A stretch of 7,113 nucleotides of DNA from assembly GCA_001412365.1 (NCBI GenBank), contig LKUE01000354.1, positions 1 to 7,113 of the forward strand, read 5' to 3'. The stretch comes from Desulfuromonas sp. SDB. Lineage in GTDB: Bacteria; SDB-A. The translations under genes and the position numbers were made by a program. Of the stretch, positions 1 through 5,768 are shown one piece after another. The notes beneath the pieces were generated by a model. That model ran no database searches. It saw only the letters and a program-made list of their open reading frames with translations, and was not told where the DNA came from. Within the stretch, counting starts at the first letter, position 1. Every line of letters begins with the position of its first letter.

Positions 1-132
1 TCGCCGGGAAATTACCGGATAGAATGGGACGGCAGGGATAACCATGGCTCCATGGTGTCCTCAGGCACCTATTTCTACCGGATGACCGCAGGCAGCTTTT
101 CCGACGGTAAGAAGCTGGTGGTGGTCAGATAG
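1..132 (+). CDS. C-terminal end of an exported protein with a FlgD-like Ig / Por-type sorting tail (partial)
   Basis: Frame 1 is open from the left edge to a TAG at 130-132 and gives 43 residues; the start is outside the window. The peptide contains WDGRDNHG (residues 9-16), then SSGTYFYRM (20-28), and ends in GKKLVVVR. That order (W-D-G-x-D, a glycine turn, S-S-G-x-Y-F-Y-R, a final strand with paired basic residues and V/L-V) is typical of the FlgD-like Ig fold and the related type IX / Por secretion sorting domains. These form the last ~80 residues of many secreted or surface proteins in Bacteroidetes and other FCB phyla. The other two plus-strand frames stop within the first 40 bases. The catalytic or adhesive part of the protein lies upstream and cannot be named. 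The gene converges on the minus-strand operon. The family call is from motif memory; whether a type IX system actually exports it is inference. Confidence 0.8.
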   Translation, partial: SPGNYRIEWDGRDNHGSMVSSGTYFYRMTAGSFSDGKKLVVVR

Positions 133-133
133 G

Positions 134-152
134 CTAGATGTTTCACATCTAG
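134..152. repeat. 8-bp perfect hairpin just after the plus-strand stop codon
   Basis: CTAGATGT (134-141) and ACATCTAG (145-152) are perfect reverse complements around a 3-nt loop (TTC). The hairpin starts one base after the TAG stop of the left-edge gene. It has no T-run directly after it, so alone it is not a textbook terminator. Its right arm (147-152) can instead pair with CTAGAT at 187-192, so it competes with the next structure. Confidence 0.6.
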
Positions 153-202
153 GATTAGCAGAAATAAGTAAATAACTTTTTCTGCACTAGATATTTTGTT
201 TT
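147..202 (+). terminator. Possible intrinsic terminator of the left-edge gene
   Basis: GCAGAAA (158-164) pairs with TTTCTGC (179-185). Outside it, ATCTAG (147-152) pairs with CTAGAT (187-192), leaving GATTA opposite a single A as a bulge. Directly after the stem, on the plus strand, comes a T-rich stretch at 194-202 (TTTTGTTTT). Stem plus U-rich tail about 60 nt past the stop codon fits an intrinsic terminator. The internal loop is AT-rich, the stem is interrupted and the T-run is broken by one G, so this is a moderate call. Confidence 0.4.
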
Positions 203-205
203 AAC

Positions 206-242
206 CTTAGCAGAAAGCAAGCTTAGCTTGCTTTCTGCTAAG
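206..242. repeat. Perfect 17-bp inverted repeat with a 3-nt spacer
   Basis: Positions 206-222 (CTTAGCAGAAAGCAAGC) are the exact reverse complement of 226-242, separated only by TTA. This is by far the strongest hairpin in the window. It has no clear T-run on either side, so it is more likely a transcript-end stabiliser, a bidirectional barrier between convergent genes, or part of a dispersed repeat than a simple terminator. The core TTAGCAGAAA (207-216) also occurs at 155-164, and its reverse complement lies at 232-241. Confidence 0.75.
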
Positions 243-264
243 CTGAATCTTCTAAGGTTCAGCT
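241..264. repeat. 11-bp hairpin abutting the 17-bp palindrome
   Basis: Positions 241-251 (AGCTGAATCTT) pair with 254-264 (AAGGTTCAGCT), with one T-G wobble at 248/257 and a 2-nt turn. It begins inside the last two bases of the 17-bp palindrome, so the two stems sit side by side. Part of it, CTAAGGTT (252-259), is also the exact reverse complement of AACCTTAG (203-210), allowing an alternative long-range stem that encloses the palindrome. Confidence 0.5.
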
Positions 265-355
265 AGTCACAGATATACACTGGAAAACCCGTAGTAGCAG
301 GATTTTTGATTTAGGTTTATACTCCTATATTATTGAGAAATATTAGAGGAAGGGA

Positions 356-428
356 GTAAAAGCAGGGAAGTTTATTTTAAAGGTCCCCGCAGTGATTGAC
401 AGGCTTTTTTTCGATTTCCTGCTTTTAC
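356..428 (-). repeat. Inverted repeat spanning the rpe stop codon, possible operon-end stem
   Basis: GTAAAAGCAGGGAA (356-369) and TTTCCTGCTTTTAC (415-428) are reverse complements at 13 of 14 positions. The loop of about 45 nt includes the rpe stop codon. In the minus-strand mRNA the inner arm encodes the V-K-A-G-N stretch near the Rpe C-terminus and the outer arm lies just after the stop. There is no U-run after it, only a pyrimidine-rich stretch, so it could be a processing or stabilising stem and not a terminator. Confidence 0.35.
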
Positions 429-1010
429 CAGATAAGAACCGGAAATTAAATTTTCAATTCCCGCTTGCCTGGCTAAGACCGCAGAGGATTGGTTTATTCC
501 TCCATCAATGTAAAGGGGCAAATCCTTCATCTTCTTAATTTTTGCAACTTTTTCCAGAACCGAACTTATGAATTTCTGCCCTCCGAAACCGGGGTTTACG
601 CTCATAATTAAAACATAGTCAAAATACTGAATAAATGGTTTTAGCTGCTCGCAGTCAGTAGGGGGATTTATAGCAATTCCCGGAATAATCCCTTCTTTTT
701 TTAACTTCTGGCATAATTCCTGGTGATTAACCTTTACTTCAATGTGCCAGGAAATGCGGAATGGTTTAACTTCTACAAACCAGGGAACAACCTGCTGGGG
801 ATTATCCACCATTAAATGAACATCTATCTGCCGTGACCAGGCCTGTTTAACTGTCTTCACCAAATTTGGTCCAAAAGTTAAATTGGGAACAAAATGGCCA
901 TCCATCACATCGTAATGCAGAAAATCAACCCCTGCCTTTTCCAGATCAGTTAATTCATCCTGTAAATGCAGAAGATCAGCTGATAATATTGATGCTCCGA
1001 CTTTTATCAT
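372..1010 (-). CDS. rpe: Ribulose-phosphate 3-epimerase
   Basis: It interconverts D-ribulose-5-phosphate and D-xylulose-5-phosphate in the cytoplasmic pentose phosphate pathway. The 212-residue TIM-barrel has the family motifs in order: SILSAD (7-12), H-Y-D-V-M-D-G-H-F-V-P-N (32-43), HLMV (65-68), GxxxNPPT (111-118), MSVNPGFGGQKF (136-147) and DGGIN (169-173). The expected metal/catalytic residues H32, D34, H65 and D169 are present. I place the start at the ATG at 1008-1010: this gives the usual MIKxxxSILSAD beginning and follows the upstream stop by one base (TAATATG). An in-frame TTG at 1023-1025 would add five residues (a start at 1025, 217 aa) but has no better ribosome-binding site. There is no clear Shine-Dalgarno, so translation is probably coupled to the membrane-protein gene. 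It is the last gene of the operon. Its length is a few residues short of the common 215-225. Confidence 0.95.
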   Translation of the reverse strand: MIKVGASILSADLLHLQDELTDLEKAGVDFLHYDVMDGHFVPNLTFGPNLVKTVKQAWSRQIDVHLMVDNPQQVVPWFVEVKPFRISWHIEVKVNHQELCQKLKKEGIIPGIAINPPTDCEQLKPFIQYFDYVLIMSVNPGFGGQKFISSVLEKVAKIKKMKDLPLYIDGGINQSSAVLARQAGIENLISGSYLVKAGNRKKACQSLRGPLK

Positions 1011-1011
1011 A

Positions 1012-1443
1012 TTATTCAGTGGCAACGGTGAAAAAAGAACTCAGGCTTAAAACTAAATATAAAAACCAGTCTGATTTTAAATTATGCTTGTTAAACCAAA
1101 CCAGAAGACATTGCACAATTACTCCTGTAGTAAATATTCCCAGGCACACCAGGGAAAAAAACATATCAACTTTAATCAGTTTTATGAATGAATTAAAAAT
1201 ACCTAAAAATAAAAAACCGTAAAATATTAAATTTAATTTTGAGGGAGTCTCTCTTTTTTTATCTTCCACATACCTCCAGCTTAGTAAAACTATGGCGAAA
1301 ATTCCAAAGCGGAGAATCAACTGTTTGGTGTAAGTTTCAATGGGAAAATAATTGGTCATTAAAATTGCTGCCAACGCGATAATTCCCACTATTCTGAAAA
1401 TAAAAGAGCTGTCCCGGTTATAAAAAGACTTAGGAGGATTCAT
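1012..1443 (-). CDS. Small membrane protein, function unknown
   Basis: This is a 143-residue protein I do not recognise. It is strongly hydrophobic with about five likely membrane segments near residues 12-33, 41-58, 70-90, 93-117 and 124-141. A short charged loop (EDKKRETPSK, 60-69) separates the second and third, and another (NKHNLKSD, 118-125) the fourth and fifth. No signal peptide cleavage site or catalytic motif is evident. The ATG at 1441-1443 overlaps the end of the pfkB gene by 14 bases, and its stop is one base from the rpe start, so it is cotranslated with its neighbours. Only a weak purine-rich stretch (GGAAAAGA) precedes the start. Position in the operon and gap-free packing argue that it is a real gene. 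Nothing in the sequence ties it to sugar or lipid metabolism in particular. Confidence 0.8.
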   Translation of the reverse strand: MNPPKSFYNRDSSFIFRIVGIIALAAILMTNYFPIETYTKQLILRFGIFAIVLLSWRYVEDKKRETPSKLNLIFYGFLFLGIFNSFIKLIKVDMFFSLVCLGIFTTGVIVQCLLVWFNKHNLKSDWFLYLVLSLSSFFTVATE

Positions 1444-2341
1444 TAAAGATCTTTTCCGCCCGGAGGTCTACCTCTTCTCTGGTGGCAGCAGAAAGTCTGT
1501 CAATGCCAAAGGACTCTACGGAAAGAGAGGCAGTTGCTGTTCCGAAACACATTGCCCTGCACAGAATATCCCATTTAACCTGAGAAGAATTTTCACATTT
1601 TTCTGCCAGATAACCTAAAACCCCCCCTGCAAATGAATCTCCTGCTCCGGTGGTATCCACAACTTTTAAAACAGAGTAAATACCTACTTTATAACAGTTT
1701 TCCGGAGAGTGCAGCTCCGCCCCTCCCTTTCCCTTTTTTACTATTACCAGCTTGCAACCCTGGCTAAAAATTTTATCCAGTGCGGCTTGTTCTTCCTGTT
1801 CATTGGTCAGCTGATATAATTCTTCATTGTTAATCATCATTAAGTTTATTTCGGATAGAACCTGGTAAACTTGTGATGGATTTCCATCAATCCAGAAGTT
1901 CATGGTGTCCATGGCTGAAAAAACATTTTGATCAACCTGCTTTAAAACAGATAACTGCAAAAGTGGTGAAATATTTCCTAAAAAAAGAAAAGGTAAAGCA
2001 GCCCACTTTGAGTCAACTATCGGTTTAAACTGGGCGAAAACTCCCAGGTCGGTTAATACTGTTTCCCGGTAATCCATGTCTTCATGATAAATTCCGCTCC
2101 ACCGGAATGTTTTTCCCGGGGTTCGCACAAAGAATTTTAAATTTATTTTTCTATTTTTCCCCCAGGTTTCCAAGGGATCGGGGAAATCTTCCCCCACTAT
2201 GCAAACCGGGTAAACTTCTGTAAATAGCCCCGCCGCCGATGTAAAATAGGATAATGATCCCCCTACAATATTTTCCGCTTTACCCCACTTGGTTTGTATT
2301 GAATCAAAGGCAACTGAACCCACCGCTAAAATGGGATTCAT
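1430..2341 (-). CDS. PfkB-family (ribokinase-like) carbohydrate kinase, substrate unknown
   Basis: This is a cytoplasmic ATP-dependent kinase of the ribokinase/PfkB fold, 303 residues, normal length for the family. Visible signatures are the N-terminal strand LAVGSVAFDSI (5-15), the substrate-site VGGSLSYF (26-33), the phosphate-gripping VKKGKGGA (201-208), and the C-terminal DTTGAGDSFAGG (229-240), which holds the anion hole and catalytic base D235. NNEE (171-174) matches the usual N-x-x-E motif of the family. The subfamily beginning GSVAFDSI...GKTFRWSG is, as I remember it, widespread in bacteria but annotated only as sugar kinase; the substrate cannot be read from sequence. Neighbours allow two guesses: an inositol or inositol-phosphate kinase (archaeal and plant PfkB members phosphorylate myo-inositol), or a pentose kinase acting with rpe. 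The start is ATG at 2339-2341, sharing one base with the stop of the protease gene (TAATG), with GGAGAG at 2349-2354 seven bases upstream. Confidence 0.88.
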   Translation of the reverse strand: MNPILAVGSVAFDSIQTKWGKAENIVGGSLSYFTSAAGLFTEVYPVCIVGEDFPDPLETWGKNRKINLKFFVRTPGKTFRWSGIYHEDMDYRETVLTDLGVFAQFKPIVDSKWAALPFLFLGNISPLLQLSVLKQVDQNVFSAMDTMNFWIDGNPSQVYQVLSEINLMMINNEELYQLTNEQEEQAALDKIFSQGCKLVIVKKGKGGAELHSPENCYKVGIYSVLKVVDTTGAGDSFAGGVLGYLAEKCENSSQVKWDILCRAMCFGTATASLSVESFGIDRLSAATREEVDLRAEKIFNESS

Positions 2342-3978
2342 TAATATTCTCTCCGAATGCTGTCCTCATAAGCCATGGCAGTGGAGTCTATAACTTGCCA
2401 TTCCGGATGTTGATTAGCTATTTCAAAAATTTCCAAAGGCTGTTCAACCAGTTGTAAAAGATTTACTGCTATCTCCAGTTCTTCATCAGTTTTAAGTGAC
2501 TGTATGTATCTTCCCTTTGAACCAAAAGCTGCATTGGCGATGGAAATTTCCAGTTGACGGATAATTCTATCCTGGATGAAAGGAGAAATGGTGTCTGAAA
2601 CTTCAATATCGGTTAACTGGACTTCGGTTATGAAGTCATAATAATCAGCAGGAGAGATGGAAATATCATCTAAATCCACTGGTTGGTTTAAAATGTAATC
2701 ACGGGCATAGGTAAAGTAAAGTCCCTCGCTTAAAATTGAAGTTTCCAGGGGAGATAACAATGCGCTGTAATACAGAAAATCAGGATAAATGCCCCCTCCC
2801 CCGTAAACCTCTCTGGTTAGAGGTCCGATGGTGGTAAAAGGCCCTGAATCAGCAATTTCCACATTATCTTCTCTCTGCAGCCTGGTGCGGGTATGACCGG
2901 CATCTATTAGCCGTCCGGAAGGAGTGTAATATCTGCTGGTAGTTAATTTTATTGCACCTAAATGACCCCGGTCTAGAGGAAATATACTTTGCACTGAGCC
3001 TTTGCCATAGGAGCGGGAACCGATAATTAAACCCCTGTCGTGATCCTGAATTGCTCCTCCTACAATTTCGGAGGCAGATGCGCTGCTGAAATTAAGCAAC
3101 AGGATCAACGGCTGTTCCGGACAAATGGGTTGTTTCTCGGCAAAGAAACGATTACTTCCGGTTCTACCGTTGGTCTTTACAATGGTTGCCCCTTTGGGTA
3201 GAAAATTGTTGGCTACATCAATTGCTTCCCTCAGCAATCCTCCCGGGTTGCCCCGCAGGTCTAATATGAATTTTTCCGCTCCCAGATTGATCAGTGAATC
3301 TAAAGCTCCCTCCACTTCTTCTCCGGCATTCTGGTAGAAGTTGGATAGTCGTATATATCCAATATTGGTGCCGGGTATTATTCCGGCAAAGGGAACACTG
3401 TGAATACTGATTACTTCCCTGGTTATAGTTATTTCCTGAGGCTGCTCATGTCCGGGGTGTAAAACTAAAATAACCACATCTGTTCCCGGGGCTCCTCTTA
3501 ACTTCTGAACTGCTTCCTCGGTAGTTATTCCTTCAGTGCTTTCTCCATCTATCTCCAGGATAATATCTCCGGAAACTAAACCGGCTCTTTCTGCAGGAGT
3601 ATTTTCTATGGGCGCGATTACCGTCAGTTGATCTCCCCGAAGACCAATTTCAATGCCCAAACCTCCAAATGATCCCGAGGTGTTCTCTCTCAGCCGAGCA
3701 TATTCAGTTGAATCAATGTACACGCTGTAGGGATCCAGCTCTTCCAGCATTCCATTTACCGACGCTTCAATCAGCTCCTGAACTTCAACATTGGTCACAT
3801 AGTTGGATAAAATTATATTCAGAGAGGAGGCGAAAAATTCAAGTTCCTCATGAATATTAGCAGGGCTGCTGGAAACCGGATTTCTCAAACCCTGAGCAAT
3901 TAAACCTAAAGAAGTGCCTACAAAGGCACTGAAAAAGGTCATTATTACAATGACCAGGATAAATTGTTTTCTTGTCAT
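2341..3978 (-). CDS. ctpA: C-terminal processing peptidase (S41 family) with PDZ domain
   Basis: This is a serine protease of the Tsp/CtpA/CtpB type that trims or degrades exported proteins at their C-termini, outside the inner membrane. The 545-residue product has an N-terminal signal or anchor helix (5-28), a helical region (43-95), a PDZ domain around 103-185 (GGLGIEI; GLVSGDIILEIDG), then the protease core. The catalytic set is visible with the spacing known from E. coli Tsp (Ser430, Asp441, Lys455): S301 in SSASASEI, D312 in AIQDH, K326 in YGKGSVQ. Residues 352-359 (TPSGRLID) are the conserved strand after the active site. A tail of about 150 residues (395-545) has no motif I recognise. 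I chose the ATG at 3976-3978 because GGGGAGGT sits 4 nt upstream; the in-frame ATG at 4009-4011 would add 11 residues before the hydrophobic helix, has no ribosome-binding site and overlaps tmk. The symbol is a family-level label. Confidence 0.92.
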   Translation of the reverse strand: MTRKQFILVIVIMTFFSAFVGTSLGLIAQGLRNPVSSSPANIHEELEFFASSLNIILSNYVTNVEVQELIEASVNGMLEELDPYSVYIDSTEYARLRENTSGSFGGLGIEIGLRGDQLTVIAPIENTPAERAGLVSGDIILEIDGESTEGITTEEAVQKLRGAPGTDVVILVLHPGHEQPQEITITREVISIHSVPFAGIIPGTNIGYIRLSNFYQNAGEEVEGALDSLINLGAEKFILDLRGNPGGLLREAIDVANNFLPKGATIVKTNGRTGSNRFFAEKQPICPEQPLILLLNFSSASASEIVGGAIQDHDRGLIIGSRSYGKGSVQSIFPLDRGHLGAIKLTTSRYYTPSGRLIDAGHTRTRLQREDNVEIADSGPFTTIGPLTREVYGGGGIYPDFLYYSALLSPLETSILSEGLYFTYARDYILNQPVDLDDISISPADYYDFITEVQLTDIEVSDTISPFIQDRIIRQLEISIANAAFGSKGRYIQSLKTDEELEIAVNLLQLVEQPLEIFEIANQHPEWQVIDSTAMAYEDSIRREY

Positions 3979-3996
3979 ATTTACCTCCCCAGAGGT
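3976..3996 (-). promoter_or_regulatory. Ribosome-binding site of the S41 protease gene, inside a small hairpin
   Basis: On the minus strand, GGGGAGGT (3990-3983) precedes the ATG at 3978-3976 by four bases, the best Shine-Dalgarno in the window. It decides the protease start. ACCTC (3996-3992) and GAGGT (3987-3983) are exact complements around TGGG, so the site can fold into a 5-bp stem that hides it. The stem starts one base after the tmk stop codon (4000-3998), so a ribosome finishing tmk would cover and open it. Confidence 0.55.
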
Positions 3997-3997
3997 T

Positions 3998-4645
3998 TTA
4001 TTTATGGGCATGGTTGTTTTGTTTATTCCCTTTCAGTTGAGGTAATAAATTGGAAATTTTATTAATAATTATCTGATGTATTTTTTCAGGAGGGCGGGAT
4101 GCGTCAACCATATAGATTCGATCAGGATACTGTCTGGATAACTTTTTATATGCTGCCCGGACCTTTAAATGAAAATCAATATTTTCTCTTTCAATCCGGT
4201 CTTTCTTATAGCCTATTCTCTGTAATCCGATTTCCGGATCGAAGTCTAGTAAAAAGGTGACATCTGGCGACAATCCCTTGGTAGCCAGAGCATTAACTTC
4301 ATTGATGATCTTTTCCGGCAAACCCCTTCCCGCCACCTGATAGGCAATGGTGGATTCAGAATAGCGGTCGGCAATTACAATTTTATTTGATTCCAGGGCG
4401 GGAATTATGGTGTAGATGGTGTTTTGTGAGCGGCTGGCTAAGTACAGAAATAATTCAGTATAAGGGGCAAGCTTAAATTTGTTTTCCAGAAGAATTTCTC
4501 TGATTTTTTCACCTGCTTCTGTTCCCCCCGGTTCTTTGGTTAGTAAGGTTTTAAATCCTTTGTCTATTAAGTAATTATTTAAAAGGTGGACTTGGGTAGA
4601 TTTTCCGCTACCTTCAACCCCTTCAAAGGATATAAACAAAGACAT
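3998..4645 (-). CDS. tmk: Thymidylate kinase
   Basis: It phosphorylates dTMP to dTDP with ATP, an essential cytoplasmic step to dTTP. The 215-residue protein has the full bacterial pattern: P-loop GVEGSGKS (9-16) after FISFE, EPGGT (38-42), the DRY motif (93-95) in IVIADRYSEST, SPDVTFLLDF (126-135), and a LID region KKDRIERE (147-154). Length is normal (200-215), with a short hydrophilic C-terminal tail ending HAHK. The ATG at 4643-4645 lies one base past the stop of the inositol-phosphate synthase gene (TAATATG). The preceding bases are only A/G-rich (from the lysine codons) without a clear Shine-Dalgarno, which suggests coupled translation. The stop at 3998-4000 is immediately followed by the protease gene's ribosome-binding hairpin. 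Confidence 0.97.
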   Translation of the reverse strand: MSLFISFEGVEGSGKSTQVHLLNNYLIDKGFKTLLTKEPGGTEAGEKIREILLENKFKLAPYTELFLYLASRSQNTIYTIIPALESNKIVIADRYSESTIAYQVAGRGLPEKIINEVNALATKGLSPDVTFLLDFDPEIGLQRIGYKKDRIERENIDFHLKVRAAYKKLSRQYPDRIYMVDASRPPEKIHQIIINKISNLLPQLKGNKQNNHAHK

Positions 4646-4646
4646 A

Positions 4647-5768
4647 TTATTTTTTCTTCTTAGGAGTCGCCTTGGGCGAACCTTGAGTCTGCTGGTATTT
4701 CTTTATGAAATCTTCCGTTTTATTTTTACAAATGCTGTCTGGATATTGTTTGGGGGGTGACTTCATAAAATAAGAGGAAGGCTCAATTAATGGACCTGAA
4801 ATTTTATGATCTTTAGCTAATTTAATGCATCTTACTGCGTCAATAATTACCCCTGCTGAGTTAGGAGAGTCCCACACTTCTAATTTTAATTCTAAATTTA
4901 AGGGAACATCGCCAAAGGTATTTCCTTCCATCCTGATGTAACACCACTTACGGTCTTTTAGCCAGGGAATGTAATCAGAAGGTCCAATGTGGATGTTTTC
5001 TTCAGGCATTTTAAAAGGAAGTAAGGATGTAACTGCCTGGGTTTTTGACACTTTCTTTGAATTCAGTCTTTCTCTTTCCAGCATATTCAAAAAGTCAGTG
5101 TTCCCTCCCACATTTAGTTGGAAAGTTTTTTCAATATCTACTCCCCGGTCTAAAAACAACTGGGTTAATACCCGGTGGGTAATGGTAGCTCCAACTTGAC
5201 TTTTAATGTCGTCACCAATTATTGGTTGACCTGCGTCTCTAAATCTCTTTGCCCAGTAGTCCGAGGTTGCAATAAATACGGGAATAGCATTTATCATTCC
5301 GACTCCCGCAGTCAATATCTGTTCTACATACCATTTAGTCGCTTCTTCTGAACCTACCGGAAGATAGCTTATTACCACATCGGTTCCTGTTTCCTTAAGA
5401 ATCTTAACCACATCATCAGTTGGACCGGGGGCTTTTTTCACAATATCTTTCAGGTATTTTCCAATGCCGTCATGGGTCATCCCCCGGGATACTTGTATCC
5501 CTAGATTTGGAACATCGGTAAATTTATAGGTATTGTTAGGATAGGCAAAAATTGCCTCGGAAAGATCTTTTCCCACTTTTCCCTGAACCACATCAAAGGC
5601 ACAGGAAAATTCGATGTCACTAATATGGTATCCTCCGAGATTGACATGCATTAATCCCGGAATACGGTCAGTTTCTTTTGCATTTCGATAGTAATGAACT
5701 CCCTGAACAAACGAAGAAGCACAGTTACCGACGCCAATAATTCCAACTCTAACTTTCTTGTTGGCCAT
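4647..5768 (-). CDS. ino1: Inositol-3-phosphate synthase (MIPS)
   Basis: This NAD-dependent cytoplasmic enzyme cyclises glucose-6-phosphate to myo-inositol 3-phosphate (L-myo-inositol 1-phosphate), the only known de novo entry to inositol. The 373 residues match the short bacterial/archaeal form (the mycobacterial enzyme is about 367), not the ~510-residue eukaryotic one. Landmarks: Rossmann glycine motif [12 protein letters not shown] (9-20), [10 protein letters not shown] (134-143), NAIPVFIA (160-167), the core active-site stretch [17 protein letters not shown] (185-201), [11 protein letters not shown] (219-229), [10 protein letters not shown] (237-246), [13 protein letters not shown] (262-274) and [11 protein letters not shown] (296-306). 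The C-terminus is a lysine-rich tail (TPKKKK). The ATG at 5766-5768 has AGGAGGG four bases upstream (5773-5779), lying within the last codons of the CDP-alcohol transferase gene, which it overlaps by 20 bases. That overlap ties the two enzymes to inositol phospholipid synthesis. The symbol ino1 is the usual functional name. Confidence 0.95.
   Translation of the reverse strand: MANKKVRVGIIGVGNCASSFVQGVHYYRNAKETDRIPGLMHVNLGGYHISDIEFSCAFDVVQGKVGKDLSEAIFAYPNNTYKFTDVPNLGIQVSRGMTHDGIGKYLKDIVKKAPGPTDDVVKILKETGTDVVISYLPVGSEEATKWYVEQILTAGVGMINAIPVFIATSDYWAKRFRDAGQPIIGDDIKSQVGATITHRVLTQLFLDRGVDIEKTFQLNVGGNTDFLNMLERERLNSKKVSKTQAVTSLLPFKMPEENIHIGPSDYIPWLKDRKWCYIRMEGNTFGDVPLNLELKLEVWDSPNSAGVIIDAVRCIKLAKDHKISGPLIEPSSYFMKSPPKQYPDSICKNKTEDFIKKYQQTQGSPKATPKKKK

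Larger units (their letters stand above)
133..371. other. Spacer between convergent genes; no gene seen
   Basis: About 240 bases lie between the plus-strand stop (132) and the rpe stop (372). I see no open frame with a credible start and no tRNA-like fold. The left half is filled by the hairpins listed separately. The right half (265-371) is AT-rich with only a weak stem, AAAACCC / GGATTTT around 286-307, and the left arm (356-369) of a repeat reaching into rpe. Because two transcripts converge here, transcription termination is the most likely job. Confidence 0.6.

Noticed and set aside
133-371. CRISPR array, tRNA or known riboswitch in the spacer
   Set aside because: There are no regularly spaced direct repeats, no cloverleaf with T-loop signature, and the spacer follows genes on both sides, so a 5' leader switch is unlikely.
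1011-1025. TTG start (1025) for rpe
   Set aside because: The ATG at 1010 gives the usual family N-terminus and the same TAATATG junction seen before tmk. The TTG remains possible.
866-1222. 118-codon plus-strand open frame across the rpe/membrane-protein junction
   Set aside because: It is a shadow of two real minus-strand genes that fit the operon spacing; its protein looks like random composition.
3979-4011. Upstream ATG start (4011) for the S41 protease
   Set aside because: It has no ribosome-binding site, overlaps tmk by 14 bases and adds polar residues before the signal helix, whereas the ATG at 3978 has a strong site four bases upstream.
5046-5075. TTGACA-like promoter box on the plus strand
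   Set aside because: It is inside and antisense to the inositol synthase gene, with no convincing -10 box at the right distance and no gene to serve.
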